Positions 50,625-59,403 of a DNA stretch of 64,000 bases are shown here, piece by piece. How positions within the stretch are numbered: the stretch's first letter is position 1; each line of letters starts with the position of its first letter. The position numbers were made by a program, and so were the translations under genes. This DNA is from Paenibacillus pasadenensis DSM 19293. GTDB taxonomy: Bacteria; Bacillota; Bacilli; Paenibacillales; Paenibacillaceae. Under the pieces are notes generated by a model. It was not told where the DNA came from. It saw only the letters and a program-made list of their open reading frames with translations, and ran no database searches. The stretch spans positions 372,001 through 436,000 of the forward strand of contig NZ_AULW01000001.1 in NCBI RefSeq assembly GCF_000422485.1. Direction: 5' to 3'.

Positions 50625-51371
50625 ATGTTCAATCTGCAAGGAAAGACCGCGCTCGTGACCGGCACGTCCGGCGGGCTCGGCCAGGCGATGGCTGTCGGCC
50701 TCGCCGAAGCCGGAGCGAATGTCGTCGCCGTCAGCTCCTCCGGCAGCGCGGCCGCGGTCGGCCAGATCCGCGGCCTCGGCCGCGAGGCGGAGGACCTGCA
50801 AGCCGATCTCAGCCGCCTCGACGAGCTGGGCGACGTGTTCGAGCGCGCCGCATCCCGCTTCGGAGGCATCGACATCCTCGTCAACAACGCCGGCATCATC
50901 CGCCGCACGCCGGCGGCGCAGCACAGCCGCGAGGACTGGCAGGCGGTCATCGACCTCAACCTGAACGCCGTCTTTTACCTGAGCCAGCTCGCCGGCGCGC
51001 ATATGATCGAACGCGGCAGCGGCAAGATCGTCAACATCGCCTCGATGCTGTCTTTCCAAGGCGGCATCAACGTGCCGGGCTACACGGCCAGCAAGCATGC
51101 CGTCGCCGGCCTGACCAAGGCGCTCGCCAACGAGTGGGCGTCCAAGGGCATCCAGGTGAACGCCATCGCGCCGGGCTACATGGAGACGAACAACACCGCG
51201 CCGATCCTCGCCGACGAGGCGCGCTACCGCTCGATCACCGAGCGCATCCCGGCCGGACGCTGGGGCACGCCGGATGACTTGAAGGGTCCGGTCGTCTTCC
51301 TCGCCTCCTCCGCCTCCGATTACCTGAACGGCCACGTGCTCTGCGTGGACGGGGGCTGGCTGGCGCGCTGA
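50625..51371 (+). CDS. kduD: 2-deoxy-D-gluconate 3-dehydrogenase / KduD
   Basis: A 248-aa SDR that reduces 2,5-diketo-3-deoxygluconate to 2-keto-3-deoxygluconate, the step after KduI. Motifs: VTGTSGGLGQAMA (cofactor), NNAGIIRRTPAAQHSREDW (typical of KduD), catalytic Ser in NIASMLSFQGG, YTASK, and AIAPGYMETNNT. The pairing with kduI makes the assignment firm. Neither the kinase (kdgK) nor the aldolase (kdgA) is present in the window. Confidence 0.94.
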   Translation: MFNLQGKTALVTGTSGGLGQAMAVGLAEAGANVVAVSSSGSAAAVGQIRGLGREAEDLQADLSRLDELGDVFERAASRFGGIDILVNNAGIIRRTPAAQHSREDWQAVIDLNLNAVFYLSQLAGAHMIERGSGKIVNIASMLSFQGGINVPGYTASKHAVAGLTKALANEWASKGIQVNAIAPGYMETNNTAPILADEARYRSITERIPAGRWGTPDDLKGPVVFLASSASDYLNGHVLCVDGGWLAR

Positions 51372-51427
51372 CCGGGCCGTTATGGTACCGTTTTTTCGAT
51401 CATCCAGACCAAGCTTGACCTTGTCCG

Positions 51428-51470
51428 ACAGGCTGTCCCTCGCGAAAGCGAGGGGCAGCCTGTTTTTTTT
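51428..51470 (+). terminator. Terminator of the kdu operon
   Basis: The stem ACAGGCTGTCCCTCGC with GCGAGGGGCAGCCTGT has a GAAA tetraloop and is followed by eight T residues. It separates kduD from the LacI cluster. Confidence 0.97.
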
Positions 51471-51488
51471 GCAGCCGGCGCAGCTGCA

Positions 51489-51630
51489 AAACCGGTTTAA
51501 CGACGAGGATCGGACGTTGAAGTGGGGAAAGAAGCGACATCGCCCTGCAAAATCGCGCCAATCTTCATCGAATCGGGGCTTTTTACGAAAGGTTCACCCT
51601 ACGTTTAGCGTGAGTTTATAAAACCGGTTT
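51489..51630 (+). promoter_or_regulatory. LacI-type operators and promoter of the lacI-SBP cluster
   Basis: AAACCGGTTT occurs at 51489-51498 and 51621-51630, 132 bp apart, each flanked by extra A on the left and A on the right. The second overlaps the -10/start of a promoter (TTCACC, 17 bp, TTATAA). The even-symmetry palindrome with central CG is typical of LacI/GalR operators. The spacing allows repression by looping. Confidence 0.78.
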
Positions 51631-51674
51631 AATGTGGGCTTCGAGAGACAGGAAAGCGAGGTCGAACGCAATTC

Positions 51675-52718
51675 GTGGCTACCATCGAGGATGTCGCAAG
51701 AGCAGCCGGCGTGTCGAAAGGCACCGTATCGAGCGTGTTCAGCAAGAAACGCCCCATCAGCAAGGAAGTGACCGAGCGGGTGCTGGAAGCCGCCCGCGGC
51801 TTGAACTACAAGCCCAACTACTGGGCGCGCAGCCTGGCGAGCCGCTCCACCCGCATCATCGGGCTCAACATCCGCGGGGAGCCTTACCGCTTCGGTCCCT
51901 TCCATCTCGCCCTCATGAACGGCGTGCTGCGCGTCTGCTATGAGCATGGCTACCGGCTGCTCGTGAACACCTTGTCCCCGGGCTACCTCAGCCAGGTCGA
52001 GAACCTGGCCTCGGACCCGGTGGACGGCGAGATCATCCTCGACCCCTCCGCCAAAGGAGATGCCCGGATCGAGGACCGGCTCGCCAGCGGCACGCCGCTC
52101 GTCGTCATCGGCCGTCCCTCCGCCGAGCATGAAGCCAAGGTCAGCTATGTCGACCATGACAACGCGGGCCTCGCGGCCGGCGTCACCCGCTGCCTGCTGG
52201 AGCTCGGCCACCGGGACATCCTGTTCCTCAATGCTCCCGAGCTGCGGACCGTCGCAGAGGACCGCGCTCACGGCTACCGGGAGGCGTACCGCAAGGCGGG
52301 CTTGGAGCCTCCTCCGCAAAGGCTGCTCCACAAGCCGGAGCGCGGCACGTCCTCCCATCAGTTCGGCTTCGACGCCGCCAGCGCCATGCTGGAGCGGCAT
52401 CCCGCGATTACGGCGGTCATCGCGGACAATGAGATGATGGCGCTAGGCGTGTACAAGGCGGCGGAAAGCCTCGGCCTGTCGATCCCCGGCGAGCTGTCCG
52501 TCTTTGCCTTCAGCGACGATGCCGTCCTGTTCCCCGAGCTCTCCCCGCCGCTCGCCGGAGTCCGGCAGCATGCGGAGCAGCTCGGCATGGAGGCGGCCGC
52601 CATGCTCATCGAGCAGCTGCGCAGCGGCAATTCGGCCGCGCGCCGGACGCTCGTTCCTGCCGAGCTCGTCCCTCGGGCGTCCTGCTCGGCTCCCGCCGTT
52701 TCCCCTCAATCTGTCTAA
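51675..52718 (+). CDS. LacI family transcriptional regulator
   Basis: A 347-aa sugar-responsive regulator. The HTH with hinge is ATIEDVARAAGVSKGTVSSVFSKKRPIS (key part ATIEDVARAAGVSKGTVSSV) at the N-terminus, and the periplasmic-binding-protein-like effector domain has VDHDNAGLAAGVTRCLLELGHRDI and TAVIADNEMMALGVYKAAESLG. It starts at GTG 51675 with only a distant GAGG; the HTH would be truncated with any later start. Two AAACCGGTTT palindromes upstream suggest autoregulation and control of the SBP-permease-PHP genes that follow directly. Confidence 0.93.
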   Translation: MATIEDVARAAGVSKGTVSSVFSKKRPISKEVTERVLEAARGLNYKPNYWARSLASRSTRIIGLNIRGEPYRFGPFHLALMNGVLRVCYEHGYRLLVNTLSPGYLSQVENLASDPVDGEIILDPSAKGDARIEDRLASGTPLVVIGRPSAEHEAKVSYVDHDNAGLAAGVTRCLLELGHRDILFLNAPELRTVAEDRAHGYREAYRKAGLEPPPQRLLHKPERGTSSHQFGFDAASAMLERHPAITAVIADNEMMALGVYKAAESLGLSIPGELSVFAFSDDAVLFPELSPPLAGVRQHAEQLGMEAAAMLIEQLRSGNSAARRTLVPAELVPRASCSAPAVSPQSV

Positions 52719-52738
52719 TTCTAAGGAGGCTGATCTTC

Positions 52739-54159
52739 ATGAAAACGAAACCTTGGCTGGCTGCCGCTATGGCGGCGGCGCTGAGCGCGAGCCTGCTGTC
52801 CGGCTGCAGCGGAGCGGACAACGGAGGCAACGCGGCATCTCCCGCTCCCGGCATCTCGGCGAGCCCTGCCGCTCCGCAGAAGCTGCGCATCCTGAGCGCG
52901 AACGTCGGCGGCAAGACGCCGGAAGAAAACGAGAAGTTCGAGGCCGCTCTGAGCGAGCTCACCGGGATGGACGTGACGCTGGAGAAGCCGGCGGAGGGCT
53001 ACGACCAGAAGGTGCTGACCGCGCTCGGCTCGGGCGAGAAATACGATCTGATCGAGGGCAGCAACCTGGGCGTGCTCGATACCTTCGTCGAGCAGGGAGT
53101 CGTCAGCGACCTGACCGAGTTCGTCGAGAGCTCCGCCGTGCTGTCCGATCCGAAAGTCATCCCCGCCGCGGAGTGGGAGCAGCTGACGGACAAGGACGGA
53201 CGGATCGTGGCCGTCTTCAGCAAGTTCCAGGGAGGCACGATGCCGATCGTCCGCAAGGACTGGCTGGACAAGCTGAAGCTGAGCGAGCCCCAGACGCTGG
53301 AGGACTACTACGAGGTCCTCAAGGCGTTCAAGGAGCAGGATCCGGACGGCAACGGCAAGGACGACACGTACGGACTGAGCACCTCCGGCCTCTATGACAT
53401 CCAGGGCTTCATGAGCGCGGCCGGACTTAAATACCGGTATGTGATGGAGGACGGAAAACGGACGATTCCGTACGCCACCGATGCCGCGGTCCCGATGTAC
53501 GAATGGTTCGCCAAGCTCTTCAAGGAAGGCATCCTCGATCCGAACTTCGTCACCAACGATACGGCCAAGATGCGCAATCTGTTCCTCACGGATCGGGTCG
53601 GCATGGTCACGTACTGGGATGCCTGGGTCGGCATGTTCAACAGCCTGCGCCAGCAGCAGGATCCCAGCACCGCCTTCGCGGCGGCGGCGCTGCCGCCGGC
53701 GTCAGGCCCGGACGGCGAGCGGATCATGCGCCGGGGAGACCCGGACTACTGGTTCGTGCCGGCCAACGCCGAGCATCCCGAAGCGGCCAAGCAGTTCCTC
53801 GAGTTTTGGCAGACCGAGCCCGGCATCATGCTCGGCAGCCTCGGCATCGAAGGCGAGGATTACATCAAGGAGGGCGATAGCCTGAAGCTGACGGACATCG
53901 GCAAGGAGCACAACATGGATCACGGCGTGCCGTTCTGGTACAACGAGAACGTGAAGCCTCCGTTCGGCAAGCTGCCGGGCGTGCAGGAGGCGCAGGACCT
54001 CGTCAAGGCCCACGCCTCGCTCGAGCTGGCGCTGCCCGGTTGGAGCGACGCGGAGAAGATCGTGCAGCAGTACGCGCTCGAGGCGATGTCCGGGAAGCGG
54101 CCGACGCGGTCAAGCGGATGCGCCAGGAGCTGCTCGCCAAGAAGCTGATCGACGAATAA
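52739..54159 (+). pseudogene. Solute-binding lipoprotein (LplA-like) with a C-terminal frameshift
   Basis: The signal peptide ends ASLLSGCSG (lipobox). The family-1 SBP body runs cleanly to SGK at about residue 453. The continuous reading frame from 52739 then ends at 54148 with a non-family tail (RPTRSSGCARSCSPRS). Shifting at 54097 restores KAADAVKRMRQELLAKKLIDE, a typical end for these proteins, stopping at 54159. One base therefore appears to be missing near 54092-54099, in a G-rich stretch. It may be a sequencing error or a recent real mutation; if real, only the last 20 residues change and the protein could still work. It belongs to an operon with two permeases and a PHP protein; the substrate is unknown. 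Confidence 0.8.
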
Positions 54160-54193
54160 CAAGGGCGGTCGGCCCGGGAAAGGAGCAGCAGCC

Positions 54194-55069
54194 TTGACGA
54201 CGATGAAGCGCTTCGGCGCCCTGTACGCGATGATGATTCCGGTCGTCCTCTACTTCCTTGTCTACGCCTACTATCCGCTGGCTCGCGGACTTCAGATCAG
54301 CTTCCAGGATTACCGGCTCATGGGCACCCATCCCTACACCGGCTGGGACAACTACCGCCTCGTGCTGCAGGACGCTTCCTTCCTGGATGCGTTCGTCAAT
54401 ACGCTTCTCATCGGCGGCGGCACGCTGGCGCTCGGCTTCGCGGCCCCGCTCGCGATCGCCCTGTCGCTGAACGAGGTGCTGCGCAGCTGGTTCCGCAAGA
54501 CGGCCCAGATGGTCCTCTATCTGCCCCATCTCCTGTCGTGGGTCGTCATCGGGGGGATGTGGATCTTCCTGCTCTCCCCCGATACGGGGCTCGTGAACGT
54601 CGTCCTCGTCAAGCTCGGGATGAGCGGACCGATCCATTTCCTCGCCGATGCGGGCTGGTCCCGGTGGATGCTCATCCTGCTCGTGACGTGGAAGGACATG
54701 GGCTACAACTGCATCCTGTTCCTGGCCGGCATCGTGTCGATCAGCCCGTCGCTCTACGAGGCGGCGCGCATGGACGGGGCTTCCCGCTGGCAGCAGATGC
54801 GCGATGTGACGCTGCCCCAGCTGTCCGGCACGATGAAGGTCATTTTCCTGCTCAACACGCTCGGCATCCTGAGGATCTTCGATCCGGTGTTCATCCTGAG
54901 GAATCCGGCGACCGCCTCCAAGGTCGACGTGCTGATGATGTATACGTTCCAGAGAGGCATTTTGGAAATGAAGATCGGACCTGCAGCGGCAGCGAGCTTC
55001 CTCGTCGTGCTGCTGACTTTTGCGCTGACATTCGCCGTCCGGCGTCTGATCCGCTTTGACGAGGTGTAG
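54194..55069 (+). CDS. ABC carbohydrate permease, LplB-like
   Basis: A 291-aa CUT1-type permease with about six helices. IPVVLYFLVYAYYPLARGLQISFQDY at the N-terminus (key part LYFLVYAYYPLARGLQISF) and the EAA loop EAARMDGASRWQQMRDVTLPQL are typical of LplB/YteP proteins that pair with large lipoprotein SBPs. I used TTG 54194, 8 nt after AAAGGAG; ATG 54203 is an alternative three codons on. The next permease begins 3 bp after its stop. Confidence 0.9.
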   Translation: MTTMKRFGALYAMMIPVVLYFLVYAYYPLARGLQISFQDYRLMGTHPYTGWDNYRLVLQDASFLDAFVNTLLIGGGTLALGFAAPLAIALSLNEVLRSWFRKTAQMVLYLPHLLSWVVIGGMWIFLLSPDTGLVNVVLVKLGMSGPIHFLADAGWSRWMLILLVTWKDMGYNCILFLAGIVSISPSLYEAARMDGASRWQQMRDVTLPQLSGTMKVIFLLNTLGILRIFDPVFILRNPATASKVDVLMMYTFQRGILEMKIGPAAAASFLVVLLTFALTFAVRRLIRFDEV

Positions 55070-55072
55070 CCC

Positions 55073-55942
55073 GTGGGCGATCGCTATGACCGGCTCGGAT
55101 GGACCAATCGGACCTTCGACGCCTTGAATGCGGGATTCCTCATCCTGCTCATGCTGACGATGATCATTCCATTCCTGAACGTGCTCGCCTTGGCCTTCTC
55201 TTCCGGCATCGCCTCGATGCAGCCGGATATCGTGCTGATCCCGAAGGACTTCAGCACCGAAGGGTTCGTCACGGTCTGGAGCAGCCTGGACCTGTGGCGG
55301 CCGCTGCTCAACAGCACGATCGTCACGCTGTCCGGAACCGCGCTCCATGTGCTCTTGTCCAGCCTGGCGGGCTATGTGTTCATCCATCCGCATCTGCCGG
55401 GCCGCAAGCTCATGATCAGCTTCATCCTGCTGACGATGATGGTGCCGCAGGAGGCCGTCATGATTCCGCTCTATGTCGTGAACAAAGACCTGCATCTGAT
55501 CAACACGCTGAGCGTGCTGGTGCTGTCCGGCCTCGTGTCGGGCTTCTCGATCCTGCTCATGCGGAACTTCTTCTCCGCCATCCCCTACGAGATGGCCGAG
55601 TCGGCCAAGATCGACGGCGCCGGCGAGCTGCGCGTCTTCTTCACGATGTACATGCGCCTCGCGGCGGCGGGGCTGGCGACGGTGACGCTGTATGAGTTCG
55701 TCGGTCGCTGGAACATGCTGACGCCTGCGGTCATGTATATTACCGACATGGCCAAGATCACCCTCCAGGTCGCCCTGAAGTCGATGATCGTCGATTCGGC
55801 GGCCACTTCGAGCAGCTACCTGATCACGACCAACGTGCGGATGGCCGGCATCGTCATCAGCGTCCTGCCGCTGATCGCCGTCTATCCTTTCGTGCAGAGG
55901 CATTTCATGAAAGGCATTCTCGCAGGCGCCAACAAGGAATAG
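55073..55942 (+). CDS. ABC carbohydrate permease, LplC-like
   Basis: A 289-aa permease partner of the LplB-like protein. Its N-terminus NAGFLILLMLTMIIPFLNVLALAFSS and EAA loop MAESAKIDGAGELRVFFTMYMRL fit the LplC/YtcP group. It starts at GTG 55073, only 3 bp after the previous stop, with GAGGTG in the coding end of that gene. No ATPase gene is nearby, as is usual for this group in Paenibacillus. Confidence 0.9.
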   Translation: MGDRYDRLGWTNRTFDALNAGFLILLMLTMIIPFLNVLALAFSSGIASMQPDIVLIPKDFSTEGFVTVWSSLDLWRPLLNSTIVTLSGTALHVLLSSLAGYVFIHPHLPGRKLMISFILLTMMVPQEAVMIPLYVVNKDLHLINTLSVLVLSGLVSGFSILLMRNFFSAIPYEMAESAKIDGAGELRVFFTMYMRLAAAGLATVTLYEFVGRWNMLTPAVMYITDMAKITLQVALKSMIVDSAATSSSYLITTNVRMAGIVISVLPLIAVYPFVQRHFMKGILAGANKE

Positions 55943-55968
55943 GACTTCGAGCAGAAGGAGGACTGGAG

Positions 55969-57456
55969 ATGAATGGAAACAGCTTGCCGGACGACGGGCT
56001 CCGCTATGATGCGGACCGCCTGGAGAACGGACCGAACGCGGAGCATCCGGGCGTCCAGACGCTGCGGCTCACGCGCCGGATCTCGGCGGAGGAGAAGAGG
56101 ACCTATCCGGAACTCGCCTTCGACGTGGAAGAGGACCTCGAGCGCATCGAGGTCCTCTACGAATACGACCGTCAAGGCGGCGAGGCCGTCATCGACATCG
56201 GCCTGCGCTCGCCCGAGCGCATCGTCGGATGGAGCGGCGGAGCGAGAAGCCGCTTTTTTGTCGCCGCGGAGCAGGCTACGCCGGGCTACCGCAGCGGCAA
56301 GCCCGGGCGCGGGCGGTGGGCGGTCATGCTCGGAGCGTACCGGATTCCGGAGGGCGGCGTCACGGTGTCGGTCGAGGTGCGGCTCCGGCGGCCCGTCAGC
56401 CGCTGGGTCAAAGGCGACCTGCACGCGCATACGACGCACAGCGACGGCGCCTATTCGCTCGCCGAGGCCAGCTCGTCGGCGGCGAGCCGCGGGCTCGACT
56501 TTCTCGCGTTGACCGACCATAATACATCCTCGCAAAATGCGTTCGCCGATCGGGCCGACGAGCGCCTGCTGCTGCTGCCCGGCGTGGAGCTGACCAGCTA
56601 TGGCGGCCACGCCAACCTGCTCGGCCATCCGGATGCTCTGGACGACTTCCGCGTCGCGTCTCCGCAAGAGGCGGAGCGGCAGCTGAGCCTGGCGAGGGAA
56701 CGCGGAGCGTTCGTCTCCCTCAATCATCCGTTTTGTCCCGACTGCCCTTGGGAGTTCGGCTTCGATCTGCCGTTCGACGCCATCGAGGTCTGGAACGGTC
56801 CTTGGCGGGAGCTGAACGAACAGGCGCTGTCCTGGTGGCAGCGCCAGCTGTCTCTCGGCCGCAGGATCGTCGCCCTCGGAGGCAGCGATACGCATCGCCC
56901 GGATCGCTACGTCCGCCACGGAAGGCCGGCGGCGTCCCTCTGGACCCGCTCTCCGGGCACGGCAGGGCTGATGCAGGCGCTGCGCGCGGGAAGGGTCGTC
57001 CTCTCCCATGATCCGGAGGATACGTTCCTGACGCTGCGCTCCGGCAGCGCCGGCGTCGGCGACGAAGCTGCGCCGCATCCGGACGGCAGCCTGCCGCTGA
57101 CGATCGGCATCCATGCGGCGGCGGACGACGAGATCTTCCTCTGGTCCGATCGCGGCCTGGAAGCCGCATGGAGGCTGGCCGGCAGGGCGGACCCCTCCCC
57201 GGAAGCAGCCGCGATGGCTGCGGCATACGCGTCGCTCGCCGGTCCAGGCGGCTTGCCGGAGGGCGAAGGCTCATCCCGCGCCCAGCCGGACGTCCCGGCG
57301 ACGGATGTCCGTACGGACCGGGAAGGGCGCGCCACGCTGAGCTTCGCCGGAAGCGGCGACCGCCTGTTCTATCGTCTCGAGGCCCGGCGCCGCCTGCCCG
57401 CTTCTTCCCGGACATTCGTGACCTGCCTGACGAATCCGGTCTATGTCAAGCGTTGA
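55969..57456 (+). CDS. PHP-superfamily metallohydrolase, CehA/McbA-like
   Basis: A 495-aa protein. An N-terminal beta-rich domain (about 25-140) precedes a PHP domain whose metal motifs are visible: GDLHAHTTHSDG (about 149-160), ALTDHNTSSQ, GVELTSYGGHANLLG, SLNHPF and GGSDTH. The family includes phosphoesterases and carbohydrate-linked hydrolases; the exact reaction is unknown. ATG follows AGAAGGAGG. It is the last gene of the LacI-SBP-permease operon, so it probably acts on the imported compound, perhaps a phosphorylated or sulfated sugar derivative. Its 3' end overlaps the convergent AraC gene by 16 nt. Confidence 0.85.
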   Translation: MNGNSLPDDGLRYDADRLENGPNAEHPGVQTLRLTRRISAEEKRTYPELAFDVEEDLERIEVLYEYDRQGGEAVIDIGLRSPERIVGWSGGARSRFFVAAEQATPGYRSGKPGRGRWAVMLGAYRIPEGGVTVSVEVRLRRPVSRWVKGDLHAHTTHSDGAYSLAEASSSAASRGLDFLALTDHNTSSQNAFADRADERLLLLPGVELTSYGGHANLLGHPDALDDFRVASPQEAERQLSLARERGAFVSLNHPFCPDCPWEFGFDLPFDAIEVWNGPWRELNEQALSWWQRQLSLGRRIVALGGSDTHRPDRYVRHGRPAASLWTRSPGTAGLMQALRAGRVVLSHDPEDTFLTLRSGSAGVGDEAAPHPDGSLPLTIGIHAAADDEIFLWSDRGLEAAWRLAGRADPSPEAAAMAAAYASLAGPGGLPEGEGSSRAQPDVPATDVRTDREGRATLSFAGSGDRLFYRLEARRRLPASSRTFVTCLTNPVYVKR

Positions 57457-58241
57457 AAATCCCCTTCAGACAGCCGGGCCGAATCCGTCCGGTATGCGGA
57501 CGGGCTGACGCCGAAGCGGCGGCGGAACAGAGCCGCGAAATGGTTGTAGCTGCGGAATCCGACCTCCGCCGCCGCCTCCGAAGGCAGACGGCCGGCATGC
57601 GCGAGGAGCAGCGCGGCCTGCTCGAGCCGCATCTCCGCGAGCGTCTCGAGGATCGTCCTGCCGGTCTGCTCCTTGAACAGATGGGACAGCCGGGAGGGCG
57701 AAAGCGCGGCGATGCGGGCCAGGTCCTCGATCCGCAGCTCCTCCTCCATGCGCGAGGCGAGCACGCGCAGGACGGCGGCGACGCGGGGATCGACGCGGTC
57801 GCCGAGCTGCGACGCCGCGAGCAGCAGCAGCGCCCCGAGATGGTTCTCGCAGCGCAGCAGCCCGTAAGCGCCGCGCTCCCGGGCATCCTGGAGCAGCAGC
57901 CGGAACGAGCGCAGCGCGCGGCGGCGGAAAGTGCCGGACAAAGGCACGTTCAGCAGCTCCTTCTCCGGCAGCAGGCCGGTGTGCGGAAGACGGGCGAAAT
58001 GGCACCACATGAAATGCCATTGCTCCCCTTTTGCCGTCCCGTATTCGTGGGCGACATCCTTGCGCAGCAGGATCAGATCGCCCTCCGAGCACGAGCTCTG
58101 TTCGGCCGGGGTGCGGAAATATCCCCTTCCTCCCAGCGTGTAGGCGAGCAGCCAGCTGTCCGCCCCTTCCGGCCGGCGCACGGAATAATCGTCGCCGCGG
58201 CGGAAATGGCCGGCGACGAGGCCGGGGATGCTTTCTCTCAT
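57441..58241 (-). CDS. AraC family regulator
   Basis: A 266-aa regulator. An AraC-binding cupin domain at the N-terminus (WLLAYTLGGRGYFRT, HEYGTAKGEQWHFMWCHFARL) precedes the two HTH units (IEDLARIAALSPSRLSHLFK and PSEAAAEVGFRSYNHFAALFRRRFG). I started at ATG 58241, after GGAGGG, instead of 7 codons upstream. It is divergent from the PhyH-like dioxygenase gene, the likely target. It converges on and overlaps the PHP gene by 16 nt at the 3' end. Confidence 0.9.
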   Translation of the reverse strand: MRESIPGLVAGHFRRGDDYSVRRPEGADSWLLAYTLGGRGYFRTPAEQSSCSEGDLILLRKDVAHEYGTAKGEQWHFMWCHFARLPHTGLLPEKELLNVPLSGTFRRRALRSFRLLLQDARERGAYGLLRCENHLGALLLLAASQLGDRVDPRVAAVLRVLASRMEEELRIEDLARIAALSPSRLSHLFKEQTGRTILETLAEMRLEQAALLLAHAGRLPSEAAAEVGFRSYNHFAALFRRRFGVSPSAYRTDSARLSEGDFQRLT

Positions 58242-58392
58242 GACGCGCCCTCCTTTTTTCAAATGCCGCCGTGCGGCGGATGCGGATGCGGCAGCAGAAT
58301 CCAGCCAGATATAAGCAGGATCCGGACTTCCGCGCGTCCTCCTTCATCCTCTATGCTGGACTCATCCCGCTCCCACGAAAGGATGATGAAGC

Positions 58393-59193
58393 ATGACCCA
58401 GCCCGCTTCGCCTCAAGACTCGCTGCGCTCGTTCCAGGACGAGGGCTACCTCATCGTACGAGGCTTGCTCCGCCAGGAGGAGATCGATGCCATCCGGCGC
58501 GAGTTCGACGCCATCGCCGGAACGGCTGTCCCCGGCTATTTCGAGCCGCAGTTCGGCAGCGATGCCGCCGCCGATCCCCTCAAGCGGTACCCCCGCGTCA
58601 TGCATCCGCACCGGTTCAATGCGCTGTCCCGCAGCTTCATGCTGCATCCCGGCGTGATGGGCGTGCTCCGGGAGCTCCTCGGCGAGGAAGCGGTCGCGGC
58701 CCAAAGCATGTTCTACTACAAGCCGCCCGGATCGCGGGGCCAGGCGCTGCATCAGGACAACTTCTACCTCAAGGTGGAGCCCGGCACCTGCATCGCCGCC
58801 TGGACCGCCGTCGACCGCTGCGACGAGGAGAACGGCTGCATGCTGCTCGTTCCGAAAACGAACGTCAGCGATATCGTCTGCCCGGAGGAGGCGGATGTCA
58901 AGGAGTCTTTTACGACTCACTACGTCAAGCCGCCGAAGGACGAGAAGCCGGTCGCGGCCGTCATGGAGCCCGGCGACGTGCTGTTCTTCAACGGAAGCCT
59001 CATCCACGGCTCGTACCGCAACAAGTCCAAGGACCGCTTCCGGCGCGCGTTCATCTGCCACTATGCCGGCCTCTCGTCCACGTCCATCTCGCATTGGTAC
59101 AATCCGCTCTACCGCGCGGACGGGACGGAGCTGCGCCTGCAGGACAATCCGGACGGTGGTCCCTGCGGCATCGAAACGCCGGCCTATCACTGA
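58393..59193 (+). CDS. Phytanoyl-CoA dioxygenase (PhyH) family protein
   Basis: A 266-aa Fe(II)/2-oxoglutarate oxygenase. The iron facial triad is visible as LHQDNFYLK (His and Asp) and the distal His in SLIHGSYRN. The Arg in FRRAFICHYAG probably binds 2-oxoglutarate. The length is usual for the bacterial PhyH group, whose members hydroxylate small molecules such as ectoine or secondary metabolites; the substrate here cannot be told. It is preceded by AAAGGATG and a weak promoter (TATGCT -10 near 58352), which suits activation by the divergent AraC protein. Confidence 0.88.
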   Translation: MTQPASPQDSLRSFQDEGYLIVRGLLRQEEIDAIRREFDAIAGTAVPGYFEPQFGSDAAADPLKRYPRVMHPHRFNALSRSFMLHPGVMGVLRELLGEEAVAAQSMFYYKPPGSRGQALHQDNFYLKVEPGTCIAAWTAVDRCDEENGCMLLVPKTNVSDIVCPEEADVKESFTTHYVKPPKDEKPVAAVMEPGDVLFFNGSLIHGSYRNKSKDRFRRAFICHYAGLSSTSISHWYNPLYRADGTELRLQDNPDGGPCGIETPAYH

Positions 59194-59201
59194 CCGCCCC
59201 G

Positions 59202-59231
59202 CTCCTCCGCTCAGAGGCTGGAGCGGAGGAG
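59202..59231 (+). terminator. Stem-loop after the PhyH gene
   Basis: CTCCTCCGCTC (59202-59212) pairs perfectly with GAGCGGAGGAG (59221-59231). There is no T-tract, so it is at best a weak terminator or an RNA-end stabiliser. Confidence 0.55.
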
Positions 59232-59312
59232 ATGACGAGGAGCCAATCGCTCTTGGGCATGCGAGCGCATTTTTCCGTCGCAGCCCTGTCAACCTGCGAG
59301 GATAAACGGTCC

Positions 59313-59358
59313 AAAAAGAACCTTCCGGGCGTCGTGTTCGCGACGCCCGGAAGGTTCT
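59313..59358 (-). terminator. Terminator of the aminopeptidase gene
   Basis: An 18-bp perfect stem (59317-59334 with 59341-59358) with a 6-nt loop, followed on the minus strand by five T residues. Confidence 0.92.
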
Positions 59359-59403
59359 AGTCATAGGAATGCGGAAAATCCGCCGAAAGCTCGGCTCGAA
59401 CGA

